A DNA stretch of 64,000 nt from Microbacterium oleivorans (lineage in GTDB: Bacteria; Actinomycetota; Actinomycetes; Actinomycetales; Microbacteriaceae), in NCBI RefSeq assembly GCF_023715745.1, contig NZ_JAMBOV010000001.1, positions 248,001 through 312,000 of the forward strand, written 5' to 3'. The notes under the pieces were generated by a model, which saw nothing but the letters and a program-made list of their open reading frames with translations, did no database searches and was not told where the DNA came from. Below are positions 7,072 through 15,608 of this stretch, piece after piece (position 1 is the stretch's first letter; each line of letters starts with the position of its first letter). The position numbers and the translations under genes are program-made.

Positions 7072-9126
7072 TCAGTTTTCGGAATGCTCTACCAAACCGT
7101 AATGACGCTGCTCGACGCGGCCGCCGCGGTCGTCGCCGGGGAGTGGTCGCGAGCGGCGTCCGTAGACGATCTCGGACGAATCCAGCAGCCACGGCACGAG
7201 GGTCACGGTGACGCCGTGCACCATCATCAGCTGCTGCGCGATGCGGCGCGCGCGGCGGTTGTGGAGCGGGGTCTCCCACCAGTGGCCGACGATGTACTGC
7301 GGCAGGTAGACGGTCACGACCGACGGTCCGTGCATCTCGCGGTACTTCTCGATGAAGCCGATCAGCGGGGTGGCGTAGTGCCGGAACGGCGAGTCGACGA
7401 CGACGAGGGGCACCGGCATCCGGTGGTACTCCCAATCGGCCTTCAACTCGGCGATGTCGTCGGTCGTGACGGCCACGTGCACGGCGAGGGTCTTGTCGTG
7501 CTTCGCGGCCAGGGCGTAGTCGATCGCCTTCGCGACGGGCTTCTGCAGCTTGCCGACGAGGATGATGGCGAGGTCGCCGGACGAACCGAACTTCACGGAG
7601 TCGTCCATCTCGATCTCGTGCTCGACGTCGCGGTAGTACCGGTTGACGCCGATCATGAGGAACGCGAGGACGGGCATCGCGAGGAAGACGAGCCACGCGC
7701 CGTGGGTGAACTTCGTGATCGTCACGATCGCGAGCACGGCGACGGTGAAGGCGGCGCCGATCGTGTTGATCGCGAGTCCCGACATCGCCTCGCGGCGCAC
7801 CGCGGCGGGGCGGTTCTTCAGCAGTCGCAGCTCGCGCCGCCAGTGGCGCACCATGCCGATCTGCCCGAGCGAGAACGACACGAACACACCGATGATGTAG
7901 AGCTGGATGAGGGTCGTCAGGTTCGCCTGGAACACGATGAGGATCGCGATCGCGGCGCCGCCGAGGATCAGCATCCCGTTCGAGAAGACGAGACGGTCGC
8001 CGCGGGAGTTCAGGGCCTTCGGGGCGTAGCTGTCGCGGGCGAGTACCGAGCCGAGCAGCGGGAACCCGTTGAACGCGGTGTTGGCCGCGAGGAGCAGGAC
8101 GCAGGCGGTCGCCGCTTGGATGACGAAGAAGAGGATCGAGTCGCCGCCGAACGTCGCGGCGGCGACCTGGGCCATGAGGCTCGGCTGCGGGCCCGCCTCG
8201 CAGTCGAACCCGACGAGTCGGCAGGGGTTCTCGGCGTAGTGCACACCCGCGATGAGAGCCAGCGCGGTGAGACCGGCGAAGAGCACGATCGCGATGCCGC
8301 CCATGAGCACGAGCGTGGTCTGCGCGTTCTTGATCTTCGGCGTCCGGAACGCGGGCACCCCGTTGCTGACCGCCTCGACACCGGTGAGGGCGGAGCAGCC
8401 GCTCGAGAAGGCGCGCAGCAGGAGCAGGATGAAAGCCACCTGCGACAGGCTCTCGGCTTCGACGGTGAAGTCCGCGCTCGAGGCGACCGGGGCATCGCCC
8501 ATCGCCCAGCGGAACAGGCCGGTCACGATCATGAGGGCGACGGACCCGATGAACACGTAGGTCGGGATCGCGAACGCCTGCGACGCCTCGCGCACACCGC
8601 GCAGGTTCACGATGACCAGCAGGATGACGAAGCCGACCGCCAGCTCGACGCGCCACGGGTCGAGGGCCGGCAGCGCCGAGATGATGTTGTCCACACCGGA
8701 CGAGACCGACACGGCGACCGTCAGCACGTAGTCGACGAGCAGGGCGGATGCCACGACGACACCGGCCTTCTCGCCGAGGTTCGTGCGGGCGACCTCGTAG
8801 TCGCCACCGCCCGAGGGGTAGGCCTTGATCAGCTGGCGGTAGCTGAGCACGACGACGATGAGCAGCACGACGACGGCGGCCGCGACCGGCGGCGCGAACG
8901 CCATGAACGCCGTCCCCCCGAGCAGCAGGATCATCAGCAGTTCCTGCGGCGCGTACGCGACGGACGACAGCGCGTCGGAGGCGAAGATCGGCAGCGCCCG
9001 CTTCTTGGGCAGCAGCTGTCCCTCGAGCTTCTCGGTGTCGAGGGGTTCGCCGATCAGCATGCGCTTCACGGCGGGGGAGGGGGCCGCGTTCGGATCGCGG
9101 CTGTCACTGGTCACGGCGGGCGACAT
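7072..9126 (-). CDS. APC family amino acid permease
   Basis: A 684-residue permease. Residues about 50-480 hold about twelve hydrophobic helices with the APC-type opening (LPIFASDALSSVAYAPQE) and the TM1-TM3 GGGDYEVARTNLG stretch. A C-terminal soluble region of about 200 residues (KFGSSGDLAIILVGKLQKPVAKAIDYALA onward) resembles a universal-stress-like domain seen in large APC permeases. The substrate is probably an amino acid or related cation-coupled solute, but it cannot be named. GGGAGG precedes the ATG at 9126. The downstream membrane-anchored gene is probably in the same operon. Confidence 0.8.
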   Translation of the reverse strand: MSPAVTSDSRDPNAAPSPAVKRMLIGEPLDTEKLEGQLLPKKRALPIFASDALSSVAYAPQELLMILLLGGTAFMAFAPPVAAAVVVLLIVVVLSYRQLIKAYPSGGGDYEVARTNLGEKAGVVVASALLVDYVLTVAVSVSSGVDNIISALPALDPWRVELAVGFVILLVIVNLRGVREASQAFAIPTYVFIGSVALMIVTGLFRWAMGDAPVASSADFTVEAESLSQVAFILLLLRAFSSGCSALTGVEAVSNGVPAFRTPKIKNAQTTLVLMGGIAIVLFAGLTALALIAGVHYAENPCRLVGFDCEAGPQPSLMAQVAAATFGGDSILFFVIQAATACVLLLAANTAFNGFPLLGSVLARDSYAPKALNSRGDRLVFSNGMLILGGAAIAILIVFQANLTTLIQLYIIGVFVSFSLGQIGMVRHWRRELRLLKNRPAAVRREAMSGLAINTIGAAFTVAVLAIVTITKFTHGAWLVFLAMPVLAFLMIGVNRYYRDVEHEIEMDDSVKFGSSGDLAIILVGKLQKPVAKAIDYALAAKHDKTLAVHVAVTTDDIAELKADWEYHRMPVPLVVVDSPFRHYATPLIGFIEKYREMHGPSVVTVYLPQYIVGHWWETPLHNRRARRIAQQLMMVHGVTVTLVPWLLDSSEIVYGRRSRPLPGDDRGGRVEQRHYGLVEHSEN

Positions 9127-9177
9127 TACGCCTCCCGCGAACGCAGTGCAACGTGAGGCGGAGGGCCTCTCGATCCC

Positions 9178-9183
9178 TAGACT
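9178..9183 (+). promoter_or_regulatory. -10 box TAGACT, leaderless start
   Basis: TAGACT is followed after 6 nt by the GTG at 9190, with no ribosome binding site. Confidence 0.5.
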
Positions 9184-9189
9184 CCAGGG

Positions 9190-10275
9190 GTGACCGGCCA
9201 GATCTTCCCCGCGGTGGTGGCCGTCCTCTTCGGGGCCGTCGTCGGGCTCCTGCTGTTCGTCCCCATCGTCGCGATCAGCTACCGGCGGCGCGGACGTTTG
9301 ACCCTCGGCCGACTGGGCTTCTGGGCGGCATCCCTCGTCTACTTCATGGCGCTGTGGACCTACACGCTGCTGCCGCTGCCCGCCTCCGACGACTACCGCT
9401 GCGCGGGCGCCGTGCTCTCGCTCGGACCCACCGTCGACGATGTCGTGGGCGCATTCGCCGACGGCGCCGCCCTCACCGACGTCCGGCTGCTGCAGGTCGT
9501 CTTCAACGTCCTGCTGTTCGTGCCCCTCGGCTTCCTCCTCCGGGTCGTGACCCGGCGAGGTGTGTTCGTCGCGCTGTCGGCGGGCCTGAGTCTGTCGCTC
9601 CTGATCGAGCTGACGCAGCTCACCGGGGTCTGGGGCCTCTACCCCTGCGGTTACCGCCTCTTCGACGTCGGCGACCTGACCACCAACACCCTGGGCGCCG
9701 TGATCGGCTCCGTCGCCGGCCTGCTCGTCCCGACGCGCTTGCGCGGGCTCGGCAGAGCAGCGGATGCCGGTGCCCCACGCCCGGTGACGCGGGGGCGCCG
9801 TCTGCTCGCCGCTGTGTGCGACCTCCTCGGCGCCACGATCGTCGGGGGCGCAGCGGGCACCGTCGTCCAGCTCTTCCTGCAGTTCGCGCTGCGTCGTGAA
9901 GACCTCGTCGCCGACGCTGCGATCGCCGACATCGCCGCGGGATGGACCCCGATCCTGCTCTGGTCGACCGTGGTCCTGGCCACCGGTCGCACGATCGGCG
10001 ACCTGGCGGTCGAGCTGCGCTACGAGGGCGGGCGTCAGCCGGAGTGGGTGGCGCGGCTGCTGCGGTTCGTCGGCGGCATCGGCGGGTACCTGCTGCTCGG
10101 TCTGTCCTTCGGCGATGGCGGCGCGCTCGCCGGGCTGTTCGCGCTCGTATCGTTCGTGCTCGTGTTCACCACGCGCTCCGGCCGCGGCCTCCCGGGGCTC
10201 GTGACGGGGCGTCAGCTGATCGACGCGCGTGCGCGCGTCTCACCGGGGGACGTGACGCACGCCGAGGATCACTGA
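9190..10275 (+). CDS. VanZ-RDD fusion membrane protein
   Basis: A 361-residue membrane protein. The first half (about residues 35-190) is VanZ-like: the VVFNVLLFVPLGFLLR segment, SLLIELTQL and DVGDLTTNTLGAVIG motifs with four to five helices. The second half (about 205-350) is an RDD-type domain beginning RRLLAAVCDLLGATIVGG. VanZ homologues are implicated in low-level glycopeptide resistance or envelope stress; RDD domains are poorly understood membrane modules. The GTG start lies 6 nt after a TAGACT box. The last 7 nt overlap the stop region of the convergent gene. Confidence 0.75.
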   Translation: MTGQIFPAVVAVLFGAVVGLLLFVPIVAISYRRRGRLTLGRLGFWAASLVYFMALWTYTLLPLPASDDYRCAGAVLSLGPTVDDVVGAFADGAALTDVRLLQVVFNVLLFVPLGFLLRVVTRRGVFVALSAGLSLSLLIELTQLTGVWGLYPCGYRLFDVGDLTTNTLGAVIGSVAGLLVPTRLRGLGRAADAGAPRPVTRGRRLLAAVCDLLGATIVGGAAGTVVQLFLQFALRREDLVADAAIADIAAGWTPILLWSTVVLATGRTIGDLAVELRYEGGRQPEWVARLLRFVGGIGGYLLLGLSFGDGGALAGLFALVSFVLVFTTRSGRGLPGLVTGRQLIDARARVSPGDVTHAEDH

Positions 10276-11084
10276 CCGCGGGCGCGGAACGTGTAGGTGA
10301 TCGTCGCGACCTTCTGCGTGGACTCGTCCGACTCGACGAAGGCGCTGAAGACGCGCTCGCCATTGTTGTAGAACGTGCCGCGGCCTTCGCCGTAGGTCAG
10401 GCGCAGGCGTCCGTTCGTGAGCGCGAACTCGTCGAAGGGACCCTTGCTGCGCGCCTGATCGATCGACTGACCGACCGTGACGCCGAACTCGTTGGTGACC
10501 TGCACGTCGGCCGGCAGACCCGCGCTGACGGTCACCCAGGTCGGGGCCGGCACCTCGCTGCGCGACCGACCGCCGTCGCCGAGGAAGACGTCGTACATGC
10601 GGAAGCCCGGCCAGACGTAGATGTCGTAGGCCCAGTTCTCGGCGTCGCCGTTGACGAAGTCCTCTTCAGGAGCAGTGCCGAACGCCTCGGTGAGCGCGGC
10701 GATCGCGGGGGCCGCGTCATCCGCCCACTGATGCGTGAACTCACCGTCCGCCGTCGTGATCGTGAAGCCCGAGCCGTTCACCGCGATCGTCGACGCTGCC
10801 GCCGGAGGCTCCTCGGTCGGCGTCGCCGAGGGCTGCGGCTGCTCCTGCGGCGTCGACGGCGCCGGCTGCGGCGCGGCGGCGGAGCTCTCGGCGGGCGGCG
10901 CGGCCGTCGTGGGCTCCGTCGCGCGGAGCAGGTATGCGCTCACGACGACGATCACGGCGACCAGCAGCACGCCCGCGATCGCGCCCAGGATCATCGGGAC
11001 CCGGTTCGGGTTCTCGGGGCGCTCCGGCTCGCGGTGCTCCTGCGGGTCGAGGGGGGCGAAGGGCAGCCAGTCGTCGTTGCTCAC
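10269..11084 (-). CDS. membrane-anchored extracytoplasmic protein, paralogue B
   Basis: A 271-residue protein. An acidic cytoplasmic N-terminus is followed by one transmembrane helix near residues 31-53, a long Ala/Pro/Ser/Gln linker and an extracytoplasmic domain with GSGFTITTADG, AALTEAFG and GGRSRSEVPAPTWVTV. These motifs match in order those of the protein encoded at 6282-7037. The start is a GTG at 11084 with GGGAG upstream, and it overlaps the amidohydrolase stop in a GTGA junction. Function unknown; export and anchoring are inferred from the helix and linker. Confidence 0.65.
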   Translation of the reverse strand: MSNDDWLPFAPLDPQEHREPERPENPNRVPMILGAIAGVLLVAVIVVVSAYLLRATEPTTAAPPAESSAAAPQPAPSTPQEQPQPSATPTEEPPAAASTIAVNGSGFTITTADGEFTHQWADDAAPAIAALTEAFGTAPEEDFVNGDAENWAYDIYVWPGFRMYDVFLGDGGRSRSEVPAPTWVTVSAGLPADVQVTNEFGVTVGQSIDQARSKGPFDEFALTNGRLRLTYGEGRGTFYNNGERVFSAFVESDESTQKVATITYTFRARGQ

Positions 11085-12295
11085 GAGAGGAACTCCCGCG
11101 CGGCGACGGTCAGGGCGTCGACGCCGCGCTCGATGGTCGGGTGCAGCACGGGGGCGAAGTAGGGGGAGTGGTTCGTCGGGATGTCGCGCGAGATCGTGCC
11201 CGCAGCGGCGGCATCCGCGTACTGCTGCGGGTCGACACCGCCCCAGAACCAGTAGACGAGCGGGGCGCCGGACTCGCGAGCGAACCACGAGACGTCCTCG
11301 CTGCCGGTGAACATGCCGGGATCGACGACCGTGCCCTCGCCGAACGCGCGGTCGAGCGCGGCCGTCAGACGAGCCGTCGCATCCTCATCGTTGATCGTCG
11401 GCGGCAGGGAGTGGAGCGTCGCGATGGTCGGCTCCTGCTCCGCGCCCGATGCCGCGGCCTCCGCGCGGATGACCCGCTCGACGCGGGCGAGGATGTCGGC
11501 CCGCGCCTCGTCGTTCGGGTAGCGCAGGCTCAGCTCGAGGGTCGCCTCGGCGGGGATGATGTTGTTCTTCAGCCCCGCGTGGATCGCGCCGACGGTGACG
11601 ACGGCCATCTCGCGCGGGTCAACCTCGCGGGAGACGATCGTCTGCAGGCGCATGACGGTGGCCGCCGCCATCACGACGGGGTCGATCGTCGAGTGGGGGC
11701 GCGAGCCGTGCCCGCCGCGACCGTGCAGGGTGACGGTGATGCCGTCCGATGCCGCCATCTGGGTCCCCGGCCGCACGCCGATCGTGCCGGCCGGCAACGG
11801 GGTGAGGTGCTGACCGAGGACGATGTCCGGCTTCGGGTACCGGTCGAAGACGCCGTCGGCGATCATGGCCTGGGCGCCGGCGCCGTACTCCTCGGCGGGC
11901 TGGAAGACGGCGACGACGGTGCCGGACCACTCCCCCCGCGTCTCCTGCAGCTTCTCGAGCGCGCCCAGCAGTGCGGTGACGTGCATGTCGTGACCGCAGG
12001 CGTGCATGACCGGCACATCCTGGCCGGCGGGGTCGACGCCGCGAGCGGTGCTCGCATAGGGGAGACCGGTCTGCTCGGCCACCGGCAGACCGTCCATGTC
12101 GGCACGGAGCCAGACGACCGGGCCGTCGCCGCTGCGGACGACGGTGACGACACCCGTGCGGCCGACGCCCTCCTCGTACTCGAGGCCGAGCGCCGCGAGC
12201 TCGCGCGTGATGACGCCGGCTGTCCGGGTCTCCTGGAACGACAGTTCCGGATGCCGGTGCAGATCGGTGTAAATCGCTTCGAGATCGAGAGGCAT
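11081..12295 (-). CDS. M20 family amidohydrolase
   Basis: A 404-residue zinc-dependent amidohydrolase of the M20D/hippurate hydrolase-like family. HPELSFQE near the N-terminus, HACGHDMHV (metal ligands), PAEEYGAGA (Glu-Glu catalytic/bridging) and GGHGSRPHSTIDP (dimerisation/active site) are all present. Such enzymes cleave N-acyl amino acids, aminobenzoyl-glutamate or related amides; the substrate here is unknown. The ATG at 12295 is 7 nt after a TAGGCT box that overlaps the stop codon of the upstream lacI gene, so it may have its own internal promoter. It is translationally coupled to the following membrane gene. Confidence 0.87.
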   Translation of the reverse strand: MPLDLEAIYTDLHRHPELSFQETRTAGVITRELAALGLEYEEGVGRTGVVTVVRSGDGPVVWLRADMDGLPVAEQTGLPYASTARGVDPAGQDVPVMHACGHDMHVTALLGALEKLQETRGEWSGTVVAVFQPAEEYGAGAQAMIADGVFDRYPKPDIVLGQHLTPLPAGTIGVRPGTQMAASDGITVTLHGRGGHGSRPHSTIDPVVMAAATVMRLQTIVSREVDPREMAVVTVGAIHAGLKNNIIPAEATLELSLRYPNDEARADILARVERVIRAEAAASGAEQEPTIATLHSLPPTINDEDATARLTAALDRAFGEGTVVDPGMFTGSEDVSWFARESGAPLVYWFWGGVDPQQYADAAAAGTISRDIPTNHSPYFAPVLHPTIERGVDALTVAAREFLS

Positions 12296-12302
12296 GCCCA
12301 CG

Positions 12303-12308
12303 AGCCTA
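12303..12308 (-). promoter_or_regulatory. -10 box TAGGCT inside the lacI stop
   Basis: On the minus strand TAGGCT starts with the TAG stop codon of the LacI-type gene and ends 7 nt before the amidohydrolase ATG. This would give an intra-operon, leaderless promoter. Confidence 0.45.
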
Positions 12309-13331
12309 CGGCGCGGGAGCGCCCGGTACCTCCGTGAGTCCTCCATGCGGAGCGCTCGTCGAGGTGCGTTCGACCAGGCGGAACGCCAGCTCACCGAGCT
12401 CGGTGCGACCGTCGACCGCGGCCAGGACGGCGTCGGCGGCCCGCTCGCCCTGCTCGTGCGGGAACTGGGCGATCGTCGTCAGCCCGAAGAAGTCGCCCAT
12501 CTCGTGACCGTCGACGCCGACCACCGACAGATCCCCGGGGACGTCGAGACCCTGGTCGCGCGCGGCGAAGAGCGCACCGAACGCGAGCTCGTCGGATGCC
12601 GCGAAGATCGCCGTCGGCGGTGCCGCGCTCTGCAGGAGTTTGTGTGTCGCGCGGTATCCGGCGTCGATCGTGAAGTCGCCCGGCGCGAAGGCAGCGTCGG
12701 CGATGCCGGCATCCGCCATCGCCGCCATGAAACCGTGGCGACGCAGGGAGGGGATGTCGAGGCCCGGATCCCCGGGGTACCCGGCCCCGATGTGCGCGAT
12801 GCGCCGGTGCCCGAGGCCGAGCAGGTGCTCGGTGGCGAGGCGCGCGACGGCGACGTCGTCGACGCGCAGCGCCGGGAGGCGCGGGCTCGTGGACCCGAGC
12901 CCCACGACGGGCAGATCCAGCGCCAGCAGGCGGTCCACCTCGTCGTCGGCGAGGGTGAGCGAGAGGACGATCAGCCCGTCCACGCGTCCGCGGCGCAGCG
13001 AGACGTCGAGGACCCCGTCGCGCTGCGAGCGGTCCGCGCTCATGCTGTAGAGCGTCATGTCGTACCCGTGCGGGGTGAGCCGACTCGCGATCCCGTCGAG
13101 CACGTTGGCGAAGAACCATCGGTCGAGCAGCGGCACCACGACGCCGATGTTCGCCGCGTGTCCTGTGGCCAGAGCCGATGCCGCCGCCGAGACGACGTAC
13201 CCGAGATCGGCCGCGGCGGCGCGCACACGGGCGCGGGTCGCATCCGAGATGCGCCCGCGCCCGCTCAGCGCGCGCGAGACGGTCGCCGCCGACACGCCTG
13301 CGACGCGGGCGACGTCGTCGATGCCCGTCAC
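12306..13331 (-). CDS. LacI-family regulator of the GH13 operon
   Basis: A 341-residue LacI/GalR regulator. The N-terminal helix-turn-helix reads IDDVARVAGVSAATVSRALSG, followed by a hinge and a periplasmic-binding-like sugar domain (GHAANIGVVVPLLDRWFF, LGHRRIAHIGAG, VVGVDGHEMGDFF). The start is a GTG at 13331, one base after the stop of the alpha-glucosidase gene; it places the HTH at residue 4 as expected. It most likely binds the palindrome at 15020-15035 and represses the glucosidase, released by a sugar from alpha-glucoside metabolism. The effector is not known. Confidence 0.88.
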   Translation of the reverse strand: MTGIDDVARVAGVSAATVSRALSGRGRISDATRARVRAAAADLGYVVSAAASALATGHAANIGVVVPLLDRWFFANVLDGIASRLTPHGYDMTLYSMSADRSQRDGVLDVSLRRGRVDGLIVLSLTLADDEVDRLLALDLPVVGLGSTSPRLPALRVDDVAVARLATEHLLGLGHRRIAHIGAGYPGDPGLDIPSLRRHGFMAAMADAGIADAAFAPGDFTIDAGYRATHKLLQSAAPPTAIFAASDELAFGALFAARDQGLDVPGDLSVVGVDGHEMGDFFGLTTIAQFPHEQGERAADAVLAAVDGRTELGELAFRLVERTSTSAPHGGLTEVPGAPAP

Positions 13332-13332
13332 G

Positions 13333-15006
13333 TCAGTCCGCGGCGATCCACACCGTGGTGTCGGCGGGCAGGTCGCGGCCGAGGAACGCGTCGCTCTCGA
13401 CGAGCAGTGTGCCCTCCGGCAGGGCGACGGGTGTCGACCCGACGTTCGCCACGACGGTGACATCGCCGTTGCGGAACGCGACGACGTCGTCGCCGTACTC
13501 GTCCAGCCACTCGAGCTCGCCCGAGCCGAGCTCGTGAGCGCGGCGGGTGGCGAGCAGCGTGCGGTAGAGCCAGAGCGTCGACTCCGGCTGGTCCTCCTGC
13601 ACGTCGCGGGCGAGCGCGTTCCACTCGGCCGGTTGCGGCAGCCAGCTCTCGCCCGTCGGGCTGAAGCCGAAGGCGCCCTCGTCGGCGGTCCAGGGCAGCG
13701 GCACCCGGCATCCGTCGCGGCCGTAGCGCTCGCCGTCGGTGCGGAACCAGGTCGGGTCCTGCCGGACGTCGTCGGGGAGTTCCATAGCCTCCGGGAGACC
13801 GAGCTCCTCGCCCTGGTACAGGTAGGAGGAGCCGGGCAGCGCGAGCATCAGCGCCGTCGCGGCGCGGGCACGGCGCAGGCCTGCGGCGGCGTCGGGCTTT
13901 CCGGGGGTCTTCGGCCCGACACCGTGACCCTGCGGGTGACCGGGCATCGCGAGGCGGGTCGCGTGGCGGATGACATCGTGGTTCGAGAGCACCCACGTCG
14001 CCGGGGCGCCCACGGCGGGGAAAGCGCGCAGGGACTCGCTGATGACCTCGCGGAGCTGCGCGGCATCCCACTCGCTCATCGCGTAGGGGAAGTTGAAGGC
14101 CTGGTGCATCTCGTCGGAGCGCACCCACTTCGCGGTCTCGTCGACCGTCGGCAGCCACGCCTCGGCGCACAGGGCGCGATCGCCCTCGTACTCGTCGAGC
14201 ACGCGGTGCCATTCCCGCCACACCTCGTGCACGCCGTCCTGACCCCAGTAGGGGACCGGCTCGGCGCCGCCCATCGAGTCCGCCTCGGCCGGCGGGGTGT
14301 AGTCGGGCAGGCCGTCAGCCTTGATGAGGCCGTGCGCCACATCGACGCGGAAGCCGTCGACACCGCGGTCGAGCCAGAAGCGCAGCGTCGCCTCGAACTC
14401 GCCGCGCACCTCGGAGTTGTCCCAGTCGAAGTCGGGCTGCGACGAGTCGAAGAGGTGCAGGTACCACTGACCGTCCGGCACACGGCTCCACGCCGGGCCG
14501 CCGAACACGGACTCCCAGTTGTTGGGAGGCAGCTCGCCGTTCTCGCCCTGGCCGTCGCGGAACATGTAGCGCGCGCGCTCGGGGCTGCCGGGTTCGGCTG
14601 CGAGGGCCTGCTGGAACCAGACGTGCTTGTCCGAGGAGTGGTTGGGGACGAGATCGATGATGACCCGGATGCCGCGGGCGTGCGCCGCCTCGAGCATGTC
14701 GTCGAAGTCGGCCAGCGTGCCGAAGAGCGGGTCGACGTCCCGGTAGTCGGCGACGTCGTAACCGGCATCCTTCTGCGGAGACGTGAAGAACGGGCTCAGC
14801 CAGACGGCGTCGACGCCGAGCGAGGCGAGGTCGTCGAGGTGCGACGTGATGCCGGGCAGGTCGCCGATGCCGTCGCCCGAGGCGTCGGCGAAGGAGCGGG
14901 GGTAGATCTGGTAGATCACGGCGGTGCGCCACCACTCGGCGCCGGGGCGGCTCTCGCCGATGGGGGCCAGCGTCGAGGTGACGGTGGAGACGGGGGTCGA
15001 AGTCAT
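13333..15006 (-). CDS. GH13 alpha-glucosidase
   Basis: A 557-residue glycoside hydrolase family 13 enzyme of the oligo-1,6-glucosidase/alpha-glucosidase type. The (beta/alpha)8 barrel starts at WWRTAVIYQIYPRSF. The catalytic triad is visible as Asp222 in DGFRVDVAH, Glu282 in CAEAW and Asp344 in SNHDVIRH. No signal peptide is present, so it acts in the cytoplasm on imported maltose-, isomaltose- or sucrose-like sugars. The start follows a TAGGCT box by 7 nt, and a 16-bp palindrome abuts that box. It is first in a minus-strand unit with lacI, the amidohydrolase and paralogue B. Confidence 0.92.
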   Translation of the reverse strand: MTSTPVSTVTSTLAPIGESRPGAEWWRTAVIYQIYPRSFADASGDGIGDLPGITSHLDDLASLGVDAVWLSPFFTSPQKDAGYDVADYRDVDPLFGTLADFDDMLEAAHARGIRVIIDLVPNHSSDKHVWFQQALAAEPGSPERARYMFRDGQGENGELPPNNWESVFGGPAWSRVPDGQWYLHLFDSSQPDFDWDNSEVRGEFEATLRFWLDRGVDGFRVDVAHGLIKADGLPDYTPPAEADSMGGAEPVPYWGQDGVHEVWREWHRVLDEYEGDRALCAEAWLPTVDETAKWVRSDEMHQAFNFPYAMSEWDAAQLREVISESLRAFPAVGAPATWVLSNHDVIRHATRLAMPGHPQGHGVGPKTPGKPDAAAGLRRARAATALMLALPGSSYLYQGEELGLPEAMELPDDVRQDPTWFRTDGERYGRDGCRVPLPWTADEGAFGFSPTGESWLPQPAEWNALARDVQEDQPESTLWLYRTLLATRRAHELGSGELEWLDEYGDDVVAFRNGDVTVVANVGSTPVALPEGTLLVESDAFLGRDLPADTTVWIAAD

Positions 15007-15013
15007 GCGCGTC

Positions 15014-15035
15014 AGCCTAGCGCAAGCGCTTGCGC
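15014..15035 (-). promoter_or_regulatory. GH13 promoter -10 with LacI operator
   Basis: The -10 box TAGGCT (15014-15019 on the minus strand) is directly preceded by the perfect 16-bp palindrome GCGCAAGCGCTTGCGC (15020-15035). The central CpG and the AAGCGCTT core are typical of LacI/GalR-family operators. The position between -35 and -10 predicts repression by blocking polymerase. Confidence 0.8.
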
Positions 15036-15067
15036 ACTCGGTGCCCGCGCTGATCGGGTGAGGCGAG

Positions 15068-15073
15068 TACCCT
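15068..15073 (+). promoter_or_regulatory. -10 box TACCCT, leaderless apt start
   Basis: TACCCT lies 7 nt before the apt GTG at 15081, with no ribosome site. Confidence 0.45.
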
Positions 15074-15080
15074 CGACCCA

Positions 15081-15599
15081 GTGAATCCCGACGCCCTCGC
15101 CCGAGCCGAATCGCTCATCGCGACGATCCCCGACTTCCCCGAGCCCGGCATCCTGTTCCGGGACATCTCGCCGTTGCTGGCGGATGCCGCAGCCCTCCGC
15201 ACGATCGCGATGGCGATGGCCGAGCCGTTCCTCGGCACGTTCGACGTGGTCGCCGGTGTCGAGGCGCGCGGCTTCCTGCTCGCCGGCGCGATCGCGGTCG
15301 CGTCGGGGACGGGACTCGCGCCGATCCGCAAGGCCGGCAAACTGCCGCGTCCGGCGGGATCGGTCAGCTACGACCTCGAGTACGGCAGCGCGACGATCGA
15401 GATGACGGACGACCTCGCCGCCGGCGCCCGCGTCCTCCTCGTCGACGACGTCCTCGCCACCGGCGGCACGCTGCGTGCCGGTCAGCAGCTTCTCGAGCAG
15501 CTCGGCTACACGATCGCCGGCACGTCGGTGCTCATGGAGCTGACCGCGCTGCAGGGACGCGCGGTCTGCGGCGACGTCCACAGCGTCTTCACCGTCTGA
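15081..15599 (+). CDS. apt: adenine phosphoribosyltransferase
   Basis: A 172-residue purine salvage enzyme converting adenine and PRPP to AMP. It has the family opening IPDFPEPGILFRDISPLL, the GVEARGFLLAGAIA segment and the PRPP-binding loop VLLVDDVLATGGTL. Length is normal for the family. The start is a GTG, apparently leaderless. It stands alone, divergent from the GH13 operon and convergent with the hydroxyacid dehydrogenase. It fits the purine theme of the window (purQ, purS, purC, purD, purM, purF). Confidence 0.94.
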   Translation: MNPDALARAESLIATIPDFPEPGILFRDISPLLADAAALRTIAMAMAEPFLGTFDVVAGVEARGFLLAGAIAVASGTGLAPIRKAGKLPRPAGSVSYDLEYGSATIEMTDDLAAGARVLLVDDVLATGGTLRAGQQLLEQLGYTIAGTSVLMELTALQGRAVCGDVHSVFTV

Positions 15600-15608
15600 G
15601 CGGGGCGC

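Noticed and set aside
5061..7211. 716-codon open frame on the plus strand opposite sufS
   Set aside because: Composition is Arg/Val/Glu low complexity with no family similarity; it is the antisense shadow of sufS and the adjacent membrane gene in very GC-rich DNA.
6709..9156. 815-codon open frame on the plus strand opposite the APC permease
   Set aside because: The frame is antisense to a clear permease and rich in Arg/His/Asp repeats; no start signal supports it.
15020..15035. Palindrome as a transcription terminator
   Set aside because: It lies between divergent starts and adjoins a -10 box, so an operator role fits far better.
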